Positions 28,112-35,652 of a stretch of 64,000 bases of DNA are shown here, one piece after another. The stretch spans positions 1 to 64,000 of the forward strand of contig CAIOHJ010000142.1 in the NCBI GenBank assembly GCA_903858085.1. Reading direction: 5' to 3'. The notes beneath the pieces are model-generated. The model was not told where the DNA came from, did no database searches, and saw nothing but the letters and a program-made list of their open reading frames with translations. The position numbers were made by a program, and so were the translations under genes. This DNA comes from an uncultured Chloroflexota bacterium (GTDB lineage: Bacteria; Chloroflexota; Anaerolineae; Caldilineales; Caldilineaceae). Position 1 is the stretch's first letter. Each line of letters starts with the position of its first letter.

Positions 28112-29092
28112 ATGACCGATCTGTCCGTCCAATTTTTGGATCTGACTTTTCCAAGCCCGCTGGTGCTGGCGAGTGGGATCTGGGGCACGACCCCCAGCCT
28201 GTTGGTGCGTGCGGCAAAAGCAGGCTGTGGCGCTGTCACTGCCAAAAGCTGCGGACCCATGCCAAGAGCCGGCCACGTCAACCCCTCCTGCCTGGACTGG
28301 GGTCACGGTCTGGTCAATGCCATCGGGCTGGCCAACCCAGGCGCCGAAACAGAGGTCGGTCTGCTCCAAAACGCGCAAAAACAGCTGCACCCCCTCGGCG
28401 TTTCTCTCATCGCCAGCATTTTTGCTGGCCCTCCCGAAGAATTTGGCCAGGTGGCGGCTGTCGTGGCGCAGGCACAGCCTACATTGATCGAGGTCAATAT
28501 CTCCTGCCCGAATGTACACAGTGAATTTGGCGAACCCTACGCAGCCGACGCCAGGGCAGCGGCCGAAGTGACCGCTCATGTGGTGCGGGCAGCGCGTGCT
28601 ATCCCTGTGGTGGTCAAGCTGGCACCCAACGTGCCCAGCATCGGGCGAATTGCCCAGGCTGTTGTCGAGGCAGGTGCAGCAGCCCTCTGTGTGATCAACA
28701 CCATGCCCGGCATGGTGATCGACGCAGAATCTGGGCAGCCGATCCTGGCCAACCGCAGCGGTGGACTCAGCGGACCAGCCATCAAGCCGATCGCCCTCAA
28801 ATGTGTCTACGATGTGCGGAAAGCCTGCCCTTCTGTACCGATCATCGGCACCGGCGGCGTGACTGTCGGGCTCGACGCCGTCGAAATGTTGATGGCAGGG
28901 GCTACGGCGGTCGGCATCGGCAGCGCGTTCTACTACCGCGGCACAGAAGCAGTCGCCTCCATCCTCTCTGAGATGCATGAATGGCTCAACGCACATGGAG
29001 TCGACCGAGCAGCCGATCTCACCAGCCAAGCCCACCGTGAACGGCTGTATGCCACAACACCCACCGGAGCCCCTGTCCCGGCTCTCCACTGA
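28112..29092 (+). CDS. pyrD: Dihydroorotate dehydrogenase, class 1 (1B-like)
   Basis: 326 residues, FMN enzyme oxidising dihydroorotate to orotate in the cytoplasm. The catalytic base is Cys132 in NISCPN, which marks class 1; the segments FPSPLVLASGIWG, AVTAKSCGPMPRAGHVNP and IIGTGGVTVGLDAVEMLMAGATAVGIGSAF bind substrate and FMN. Overall pattern fits class 1B, which uses NAD through a PyrK subunit; no pyrK is adjacent. The C-terminus is extended by about 30 residues and loosely conserved-looking. It is 9 bases after pyrFE and shares its transcript. Confidence 0.93.
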   Translation: MTDLSVQFLDLTFPSPLVLASGIWGTTPSLLVRAAKAGCGAVTAKSCGPMPRAGHVNPSCLDWGHGLVNAIGLANPGAETEVGLLQNAQKQLHPLGVSLIASIFAGPPEEFGQVAAVVAQAQPTLIEVNISCPNVHSEFGEPYAADARAAAEVTAHVVRAARAIPVVVKLAPNVPSIGRIAQAVVEAGAAALCVINTMPGMVIDAESGQPILANRSGGLSGPAIKPIALKCVYDVRKACPSVPIIGTGGVTVGLDAVEMLMAGATAVGIGSAFYYRGTEAVASILSEMHEWLNAHGVDRAADLTSQAHRERLYATTPTGAPVPALH

Positions 29093-29116
29093 GCCATCCC
29101 AGAGTGAGCACTCCTT

Positions 29117-29794
29117 ATGGCTACCTACGACTCTCGCCAGGAAAGCATCGACGCCATCCTCAGACGTATCTCTGATCTGAACGAACAGTCGCTCACCCAG
29201 CTCTCCCAGTACATCAGCTACCTGAAATGGCAGGAGGAGCTCTGGCACAGCCTGGTCGACGAAGATTCTTTCACGGATCCAGACCAGGTTTTGCTCTGGC
29301 AGTACGATTTTATCGAGGCGTTCCCGGCAGCCCGCCGGGTGGCCACGCGCACGGCAAAAATGATGGAGATCAAAACCGGAATGGCCTCCTGCGGGCTTGT
29401 TCAACAGATGGCCATTTGGGAACACCCGCCAATCACGGGGGCAGCGGTCTGCGAATACACCGTGTCCATCCCCCCCGACCTCGATCTGCTGAAGCTGTGC
29501 TTTGCTGTCGGCATCCGCGATGGTGCACGGATGGAAGGAGACAACCTCTGTGCGTTTCATCTGTATGTCAATGGAATCCGGCTGTGGAGTACCACCAAAC
29601 AGAGCTGCCAATGGGAGCGTCGTGTGGTGGATCTGCCCTCTCTGGCAGGTCAGGAGGCTGTGATCCAGTTCATCACCGATGGACTCGGGGACAATCGTTG
29701 GAACTGGGCTGTGTGGGCAGAGCCGCAGCTGCTGGGCTATGGACCTCGGCGCGGCGCATCGACACGCAGCCAATCGTTGGCACCATCTCTATAA
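29117..29794 (+). CDS. Hypothetical protein, 225 residues, beta-sandwich-like C-terminal half
   Basis: Residues 1-45 are predicted helical (SIDAILRRISDLNEQSLTQL); residues about 95-210 alternate strands with LKLCFAVGIRDGARM, CAFHLYVNGIRLWS, VVDLPSLAGQEAVIQFIT and NWAVWAEPQL, a pattern that resembles carbohydrate-binding NPCBM/beta-sandwich modules. No signal peptide. The assignment to a carbohydrate-binding fold is inference. It lies 24 bases after pyrD and its stop overlaps the ribosome binding site of the following esterase, so the two are tightly coupled. Confidence 0.7.
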   Translation: MATYDSRQESIDAILRRISDLNEQSLTQLSQYISYLKWQEELWHSLVDEDSFTDPDQVLLWQYDFIEAFPAARRVATRTAKMMEIKTGMASCGLVQQMAIWEHPPITGAAVCEYTVSIPPDLDLLKLCFAVGIRDGARMEGDNLCAFHLYVNGIRLWSTTKQSCQWERRVVDLPSLAGQEAVIQFITDGLGDNRWNWAVWAEPQLLGYGPRRGASTRSQSLAPSL

Positions 29795-29804
29795 GGAGGC
29801 AAGA

Positions 29805-30788
29805 ATGGCTCGTTTTGACAAACCCCTAGAAGAACTTCAGAACTACCTGCCCGATCGTGCGGAGCCAGGCGATTTTGACCGTTTCTGGGCAGAGACGCTT
29901 GCCAGCAGCCGGCAGCACGCGCTGGACCCGATCTTCACACCAGTCGATTTCGGCCTCCACACCGTGGAGGCCTACGATGTCACCTTCAGCGGCTACGGCG
30001 GACAGCGCATCAAAGGGTGGCTTTTGCTGCCGCGCCAACGAGAAGGGCTGCTGCCAGCTGTGGTCGAATACATCGGGTATGGCGGCGGACGGGGCTTTCC
30101 GCTCGACTGGCTGACCTGGAGCAGCGCTGGCTACGCCCACCTGGTCATGGATACACGCGGACAGGGAAGCGCCTGGCTGCGCGGAGATACGCCCGATTCT
30201 GAACTGGAGGGGGGCAACCCACAGTTCCCAGGCTTCATGACGCGCGGCATTCTTGCCCCAGCGACCTATTACTATCGTCGGGTCTTTGCTGACGCCGTGC
30301 GTGCTGTAGAATGCATGATGGCACACCCCGCTGTCGACCGCAGCCGGGTAGCAGTCACTGGGGGGTCACAGGGAGGGGGGATTGCCTTGGCTGTCGCAGG
30401 TCTCTCCCCCGCTCTGCTCACAAATGCAGTCAAAGTCTCGATGCCCGATGTTCCCTTTCTTTGCCATTATCGCCGGGCCACCGAACTTGTCGATACCCAC
30501 CCCTACCAAGAAATCGTCCGCTTTTGCAAAGTCCAACGCGACCAGATAGAAACAGTCTTTGCGACCTTGGCCTACTTTGATGGGGTCAATTTCGCCGCGC
30601 GTGCCACTGCCCGATCGCTTTTTTCGGTCGCCTTGATGGATGACATCTGCCCGCCTTCCACTGTCTACGCTGCCTACAACCACTATCTGGGAGAAAAACA
30701 GATTCGGGTCTACAGCTACAACCAACACGAGGGAGGGCAGAGCTACCAGAAGTTGGAGCAGTTGCGCTTCCTGGCCGCACAGCTGTAG
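29805..30788 (+). CDS. Acetyl xylan esterase / cephalosporin-C deacetylase (CE7)
   Basis: 327 residues, alpha/beta hydrolase that removes acetyl groups from xylooligosaccharides or small esters. The catalytic triad is visible: Ser188 in GGSQGG, Asp279 in LMDDICPPS and His308 in NQHEGG. Other family marks are YIGYGGGRGFP, MDTRGQGS and RVFADAVRAVE. The start ATG 29805 has a perfect AAGGAGG 5 bases upstream; a longer frame runs into the upstream gene. It is cytoplasmic (no signal), last gene of the pyrFE-pyrD-hypothetical-esterase run, and ends at a strong terminator. Its presence suggests use of plant polysaccharide breakdown products. Confidence 0.93.
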   Translation: MARFDKPLEELQNYLPDRAEPGDFDRFWAETLASSRQHALDPIFTPVDFGLHTVEAYDVTFSGYGGQRIKGWLLLPRQREGLLPAVVEYIGYGGGRGFPLDWLTWSSAGYAHLVMDTRGQGSAWLRGDTPDSELEGGNPQFPGFMTRGILAPATYYYRRVFADAVRAVECMMAHPAVDRSRVAVTGGSQGGGIALAVAGLSPALLTNAVKVSMPDVPFLCHYRRATELVDTHPYQEIVRFCKVQRDQIETVFATLAYFDGVNFAARATARSLFSVALMDDICPPSTVYAAYNHYLGEKQIRVYSYNQHEGGQSYQKLEQLRFLAAQL

Positions 30789-30799
30789 AGACCTTCCCC

Positions 30800-30840
30800 A
30801 ACAGAGTGAGGGCAGGGTTGCACCCTGCCCTCACTCTGTT
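30800..30840. terminator. Terminator between esterase and binding-protein genes
   Basis: Perfect 19-base stem (30800-30818 with 30822-30840), 3-base loop, then TT. It serves both converging genes. Confidence 0.9.
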
Positions 30841-30851
30841 TTGTGCTTCGC

Positions 30852-32921
30852 TTAGCGTGGCGTCGGCCCCATCACGTTGACCGTCAGGGCTTGCTCGGTC
30901 TGCCCAACCCCGTAAGCGACCAGTTTGTACTCGTATAGACCTGCCGCGTCAGGACAGTCTTGTGCCTGCCCATTTCCAGGCCCTCCTGCCACCACAGCAC
31001 CGCCGTTGCGGAGCAGGTTGACACCCTGGACGTTGTCGGTCCGCCACTCAAAATTGATGCAGTTGCCTTGGAACACCTGGTTGTTGTCCACGGTGAACCT
31101 TCGAATGGACGGATTCTGCGGCTGTGGCGGTGGAGGCGGCGAATTGACGTTGAGGGTCACCTGGCGCTCATCCTGGCCACCATCCATCTTGATCGCAGTC
31201 AGTCTGTAAGTACGTGTTTTCCCCGGACAAACTTCGCGCGCGCTGACCCCGTTCACGCCTTCGCCGTCCAGATAGACCGCCTGCACGTTGCGCACATCCC
31301 AACGCAGGGTCGTGCACTTCCCTCCAGAAAGATTGGTGTTGTCCGCTGAGAAATTCATGGTGTAGCCAGCTGCGCCGCTGACATTGACCGTGATCGGGTA
31401 GTCACGTTCGCCGCCCGCAATGTCTACCACACGCAGGGTGTACGTGGTCGTCCCTCCCGGACAGACGTTGCGGGCGTCGTGGCCGCCGACCCCCTGGACG
31501 TTGCCACCTTCCACAAAGTAGACTGCGCGCACATTGTCGACATCCCAGCGGACAGTCGTACACTGCCCTGCATTGATGTAGTTGGAATCGACACGCAAAT
31601 TCGGATTGGCGCTTGTGGCGGGAGGAGGCGGCGGTGGAGGGGGGGCAGGATCAGGGACCTGGATGCCCACCCAGACCACTTCACCGAAATACTGCCCCAG
31701 CGCATCCCGCATCTGCCAGAAGCCCTGGAAAACGCCGTATACCTGCGGAGCACGCAGGTTGACCGTCAGGTCAACCGTTTCTCCAGCCTTGAGAGGGCGC
31801 CCCACGGGCACCGCGGTCCCCCCCATGCCAGCTTCGACCCGGTTGCCGCGCACATAGACCAACGCAACGTCAGCCCCCCAATCGCAGGTGCCATTGTTGA
31901 GGATGCGCCAGCCCTTGCTAAAATCTTGCCCGGGCACCATGATGGGCGGCGCCGTCATATTCCGATCGTCAAGATTGAGATCTGCCACGAAAGCCATGCT
32001 GGTCACACAGGGGGCCGGCACAGGCGTTGCCGCTGCCGGCACAGGCGTTGCCGTTGGCTCCGGGTCGGGTATGACATGATTGGCATTGGTCTGGAGATAC
32101 TGGCGCACCAGGTCTGCAAACGTACCGTCGCTCTGCAAAGCGATCAAAGCCTGATTCAACGGCGCCGCAAGGCTGCTCCCTTTGGGCACGGCGATCGCAT
32201 ACTGCTGCTGGTTGAAGGAAGTCCCCGCCACCTGCAGCTCACTGTTGCGCTTGACAGCCAATTCCGCAGTCGCTTCTCCCATCAAAGCAACATCGATGAT
32301 GCGGTTGCCCACATCGCGTACCACTTCGCTGGCAGTGGAGTAGGGGACAAGATCCTGCTGGGCGATCACACCCTTTTCTACGAGATTTTCTTGTGCCCAA
32401 GATTGATAGGTGCTGCCACGCTGAACCCCCACGCGCAGCCCACTCAGATCCGTTGGAGAATTGATCTCGCCTGTGAAGCTGCTGTGCGCAATTGCAACAC
32501 TGTTACCGACATAATAGAGACTCGAAAAGTCCACGATCTGCTGGCGAGCTGGGGTCACCGAAAGCGCACTGATGGCAGCGTCGACCTGCCCCAGCTGCAA
32601 CGCCCCCAACAAACCATCAAAGGCAAAGTCATTGAAGACCACCTCAACGCCCAACTGCTTGCCGATCGCCTTCGCCAACGCAACATCAAAGCCATCCAGC
32701 TCAAAGTTGCTGTTGTAAAATTCAAACGGAGGATAGTCAGCAGAAGTCCCAAACAGAATTTTCCCGGCAGCCTGTATCCTGCTCCAGTCCTGCGCCGGCT
32801 CTGGAGGAGATGGCTGCTGTGCTGGAACGGCCAAGACAGCAGCAGCCGCCCCTCCAGGCAGCAGCAGCCCCACAATCCAAATGGCAACCAGCAGCCCCAT
32901 ATGTTGTATCCGTCGTTGCAT
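30852..32921 (-). CDS. Secreted amino-acid-type solute-binding protein fused to NBR1-like and Ig-like domains
   Basis: 689 residues. Signal peptide (LLVAIWIVGLLLPGGAAAAV), then a family-3 solute-binding domain (about 45-275: GKILFGTSADYPPFEFYN, GLLGALQLGQVDAAISALSVTPARQQIVDFS), a Thr/Pro linker, an NBR1-type Ig domain (about 305-410: FSKGWRILNNGTCDWGAD, GVFQGFWQMRDALGQYFGEVVW), a poly-Pro linker and three related Ig-like repeats each with a CTTVRWDV.NVRAVYF-type core and a Cys pair. The start 32921 has GGGAGGAC upstream; a longer frame to 33308 is not credible. No permease or ATPase is adjacent, so it may sense or store rather than feed a transporter. Confidence 0.9.
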   Translation of the reverse strand: MQRRIQHMGLLVAIWIVGLLLPGGAAAAVLAVPAQQPSPPEPAQDWSRIQAAGKILFGTSADYPPFEFYNSNFELDGFDVALAKAIGKQLGVEVVFNDFAFDGLLGALQLGQVDAAISALSVTPARQQIVDFSSLYYVGNSVAIAHSSFTGEINSPTDLSGLRVGVQRGSTYQSWAQENLVEKGVIAQQDLVPYSTASEVVRDVGNRIIDVALMGEATAELAVKRNSELQVAGTSFNQQQYAIAVPKGSSLAAPLNQALIALQSDGTFADLVRQYLQTNANHVIPDPEPTATPVPAAATPVPAPCVTSMAFVADLNLDDRNMTAPPIMVPGQDFSKGWRILNNGTCDWGADVALVYVRGNRVEAGMGGTAVPVGRPLKAGETVDLTVNLRAPQVYGVFQGFWQMRDALGQYFGEVVWVGIQVPDPAPPPPPPPPATSANPNLRVDSNYINAGQCTTVRWDVDNVRAVYFVEGGNVQGVGGHDARNVCPGGTTTYTLRVVDIAGGERDYPITVNVSGAAGYTMNFSADNTNLSGGKCTTLRWDVRNVQAVYLDGEGVNGVSAREVCPGKTRTYRLTAIKMDGGQDERQVTLNVNSPPPPPQPQNPSIRRFTVDNNQVFQGNCINFEWRTDNVQGVNLLRNGGAVVAGGPGNGQAQDCPDAAGLYEYKLVAYGVGQTEQALTVNVMGPTPR

Positions 32922-32964
32922 CTCTTTTGTCCTCCCTGCCAGCAGTGCTATGAAATCCTCTACG

Positions 32965-33084
32965 AAGGCAGCTGGTGCATGCCAGCTGCCTTTGAAATTA
33001 TGCGTTCTGCCGACAAAATTGACAAATTGGTCTGCTGCGGACCGCCGGGACAGTTGCAGCTCCTGGTCGCTGACCAGGAGCTGC
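32965..33084 (-). promoter_or_regulatory. Structured leader upstream of the NBR1-Ig binding protein
   Basis: Within the 270 bases before the start codon lie two perfect hairpins: a 13-base stem with 3-base loop (33056-33068 with 33072-33084) and an 11-base stem with 6-base loop (32965-32975 with 32982-32992). A weaker GGTC/GACC pairing lies between. Neither is followed by a T run, so they are not ordinary terminators. I recognise no known riboswitch motif. Confidence 0.5.
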
Positions 33085-33187
33085 CGACCAGAGGCCTGCG
33101 CCTGTTGGCAGTTCGTCAACACCTTGTCTGTCCGATCGAAACTGCAAAAGAATCCCAAGCATGTGACAAAAGTTGCATCAGATGAAC

Positions 33188-33193
33188 TATAAT
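33188..33193 (+). promoter_or_regulatory. -10 box of the Cys-cluster gene (leaderless)
   Basis: A perfect TATAAT ends 7 bases before ATG 33201; GTGACA at 33163-33168 could be the -35 (19-base spacing). Transcription should start at or next to the start codon. Confidence 0.6.
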
Positions 33194-33200
33194 GGTCAAT

Positions 33201-33485
33201 ATGATGGAATGTCGTGTTGGCTGTGGGGCCTGCTGCATCGCTCTCTCGATCAGCACATCGATTCCTGGCATGCCCAACGGCAAGCCAGCCGGGATCCGCT
33301 GTGTTCAACTGAGCGAAGACAACCGCTGTCTGATTTTTGGCAGCCCGCAGCGCCCTGCAGCATGCAACGCGCTGCGCCCCACCGCAGAAATGTGTGGCGA
33401 CAGCTTTGCCGAGGCAATGGTTTACTTGACCTGGTTGGAACAGGTGACGACGCCCGAATCTGCGCCAGAAAGCACGACACCGTAA
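33201..33485 (+). CDS. YkgJ-type cysteine-cluster protein (UPF0153)
   Basis: 94 residues. The pattern CRVGCGACC at the N-terminus, then single Cys in IRCVQL and NRCLIF and RPAACNALRP and MCGD matches the YkgJ family of predicted Zn/Fe-chelating proteins. Three possible ATG codons (33192, 33201, 33204) exist; the first lies inside the TATAAT box so cannot be used from this promoter, and 33201 or 33204 is favoured. No Shine-Dalgarno. The C-terminus is Glu/Thr/Pro-rich. Function of the family is not established. Confidence 0.82.
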   Translation: MMECRVGCGACCIALSISTSIPGMPNGKPAGIRCVQLSEDNRCLIFGSPQRPAACNALRPTAEMCGDSFAEAMVYLTWLEQVTTPESAPESTTP

Positions 33486-33526
33486 AAATCTCCACCTGAC
33501 GGTGGAGTCTCTTGCCGGAGGATTCG

Positions 33527-35386
33527 ATGACCCGTGGAGCTTTCCCCCTCTTGCTGCGCCGCCTTTGGAAACCCGATCGCTGTTGGCTGCTGCTGACTGC
33601 GCTCACAGCCCTGGCTCTGCTGCCACTGACTGCACCCGGCTATTTTTATACAGCGCACGACGGACGCCACAGCATCTTTTTTGTGACAATGTTCGACGAA
33701 GCAATTCGCGACGGCGCCCTCTGGCCAATCTGGGCCATGCACCACAACCAGGGATACGGCTATCCAACTTTCCTGATTCAGGCACCCCTTGCCTTTTATG
33801 TGGCTGAATTTTTTGTGCTTGGGGGAATGGGGATCACCGCTGCTGTCAAATGCACCTGGGCCGTCGCGTTTTTGCTCAGCGGCTGGGGCATGTACGGGTG
33901 GGTTCGCCACTGGGCTGCCTGCGTCGTACCGGGGTCGACTGCCCACTCCGGTGCACTCGCTGGGTTGTTGGCAGGGCTACTCTACGTTTATGCACCTTAT
34001 CACCTGCTGGATATCTATGTCCGTGCTGCACTGGCAGAAACGATGCTGATCGGCTGGCTGCCCTGGGTATTTTGGGCGTTCGACGTTTTGATCGTTGGCG
34101 GCAGATCCCCAGGCTGGCAGGGAAGAATGGCCCTCGCAGCGTTGGCCTACACTGGGCTGATTTTAACCCATGCATTTGCCTTGCTGGCTGTCACCCCCCT
34201 GCTGGCTGCCTATCTGCTCTTCCGCCTCTGGCTGCAAAAACGGCACCTTCCCCTCCCCTGGACAGCGCTGGCCTCTCAGACAGCCACCGTCGCGCTCGCT
34301 GGAATGGCAGGGATCCTGGGGGCCGCCGTATTTCTGGTTCCACTGCTTTTGGAAGGTCCGCTGCTCTCCCAGGAAATCTGGGTCAGCGATACCTACAACT
34401 ATGCTCGCCATTACGTTCACTTTGGGCAATTTTTCAGCCCATTTTGGGGCTATGGCTACTCGGATGACCCCGCCGGCGCCAACGATGGCATGGGCTTTCA
34501 GATTGGACTGCTGTTGATCAGCTTAGGGATCGTCGCCACAACGGCCCTGTCCTCCCTGCGTGGTCTGTACCCGCGAATGGTGCTGTTTTGGGCAGGGGCC
34601 TCGTCAGTTTCCCTTTATTGGATGACACCCGCAGCAGGCTGGATCTGGGAGGCGCTCCCTCTCATGGCGATCCTACAATTCCCGTGGCGGCTGCTGACCC
34701 TGGCCACCTTTACTTTCAGCGCGTTGGCCGGGCTCATGCTGTGCAGATTGCTGGCAACCACCACACAGGCCTCAGTCCCCAGCGCACTGCTCTTCGGGAT
34801 GGCCATTGTGCTGGCCAGTTCCCCGTATCTGCGGCCTGCAGCGTACGATCCGGTCGAGCCCTGGCGCGAGGACGGGCGCGCAGTCTTCGAATTTGAACGC
34901 GCGCATCCTGATATGCTCGGATATACCACGCTTGTCCAGGAACGATTCACTGAAACAGCCTTGACCCCTCAGTATGCCAGCGCCTTGTTGCAAGATGTTC
35001 CCCTCGATACCGACCGCCTGGAGCGACTTGGGGTCGTCGGCGGCAGAGGCACGGTGATCGACCACTACAGCCGCAGCCACCACTTTGGCGGCCGTGTTCT
35101 GATGTCCACCCCAGGCACCCTCCAGATCCGACTCTACGCTTTCCCAGGCTGGCAGATCCGGGTCGACGGTCTGCCCGTGCCCTACCGGGTGTCACACCCT
35201 CATGGTCTGATGGAAATCGACGTGGCTGCAGGTGCACACACCATTGCTGTCCACATGGGAAATACGCCCCCGCGGACGGCTGGCCTTGTGCTTTCGACAG
35301 CCACGCTGCTGACCCTGCTGGGGCTCTGGGCACACAGCACCCAACAAAATCCTTTTTTTGGAAAACCCGCTGCGCCTGTGGCATAG
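33527..35386 (+). CDS. Large membrane protein, PTPS-related / GT-C-like
   Basis: 619 residues with about 12 membrane helices and a C-terminal soluble beta-rich part (about 500-600, YAFPGWQIRVDGLPVPYRVSHPHGLMEIDVAAG). The N-terminal loop with TAHDGRHSIFFVTMFDEAI and YGYPTFLIQAPLAFYVAEFF is typical of the '6-pyruvoyl-tetrahydropterin synthase-related' membrane family, which resembles lipid-linked-sugar GT-C transferases (acidic loop after helix 1). The start has GGAGG 5 bases upstream. A small hairpin (33490-33507) lies just before. Next to a carbamoyltransferase and SGNH hydrolase, it probably acts on a surface glycan. Confidence 0.82.
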   Translation: MTRGAFPLLLRRLWKPDRCWLLLTALTALALLPLTAPGYFYTAHDGRHSIFFVTMFDEAIRDGALWPIWAMHHNQGYGYPTFLIQAPLAFYVAEFFVLGGMGITAAVKCTWAVAFLLSGWGMYGWVRHWAACVVPGSTAHSGALAGLLAGLLYVYAPYHLLDIYVRAALAETMLIGWLPWVFWAFDVLIVGGRSPGWQGRMALAALAYTGLILTHAFALLAVTPLLAAYLLFRLWLQKRHLPLPWTALASQTATVALAGMAGILGAAVFLVPLLLEGPLLSQEIWVSDTYNYARHYVHFGQFFSPFWGYGYSDDPAGANDGMGFQIGLLLISLGIVATTALSSLRGLYPRMVLFWAGASSVSLYWMTPAAGWIWEALPLMAILQFPWRLLTLATFTFSALAGLMLCRLLATTTQASVPSALLFGMAIVLASSPYLRPAAYDPVEPWREDGRAVFEFERAHPDMLGYTTLVQERFTETALTPQYASALLQDVPLDTDRLERLGVVGGRGTVIDHYSRSHHFGGRVLMSTPGTLQIRLYAFPGWQIRVDGLPVPYRVSHPHGLMEIDVAAGAHTIAVHMGNTPPRTAGLVLSTATLLTLLGLWAHSTQQNPFFGKPAAPVA

Positions 35387-35409
35387 TATATTCCATCGGA
35401 GCTCACGTC

Positions 35410-35646
35410 ATGCAGATCAACTGGGGTCATCTACGCCAACAGATCAGCCGGACCGCAAAGGCCGTCGGTGATTTTCAGGCAAAATTGCTCCTGACCCTTC
35501 TGTATCTGCTGGTAGCCCTGCCAACAGGGCTGGTCGTCCGTTTTAGTGAAGATGCCCTCTCTTTGCGCCGCCCCCCGCAGCGCTCTTTTTGGCAGGCCCG
35601 CCCTCTCCCTGACCCGACCATGCGCTCCGCCAGACGACAGGGGTAG
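35410..35646 (+). CDS. Small membrane protein beside carbamoyltransferase
   Basis: 78 residues with one hydrophobic segment (KLLLTLLYLLVALPTGLVV) after a basic amphipathic N-terminus and before an Arg/Pro-rich tail. GGAG precedes the ATG. It lies 23 bases after the GT-C-like gene and 6 before the carbamoyltransferase. Small membrane proteins often accompany NodU-type carbamoyltransferases (for example SxtJ-like ones); whether this is homologous I cannot say. Confidence 0.7.
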   Translation: MQINWGHLRQQISRTAKAVGDFQAKLLLTLLYLLVALPTGLVVRFSEDALSLRRPPQRSFWQARPLPDPTMRSARRQG

Positions 35647-35652
35647 CAACAT

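Noticed and set aside
31479..33185. 568-codon frame antisense to the NBR1-Ig protein
   Set aside because: The opposite strand has clear domains and signal peptide; this frame encodes Arg/His-rich nonsense.
33192..33194. ATG as start of the Cys-cluster gene
   Set aside because: Lies inside the TATAAT box, so would not be transcribed from that promoter.
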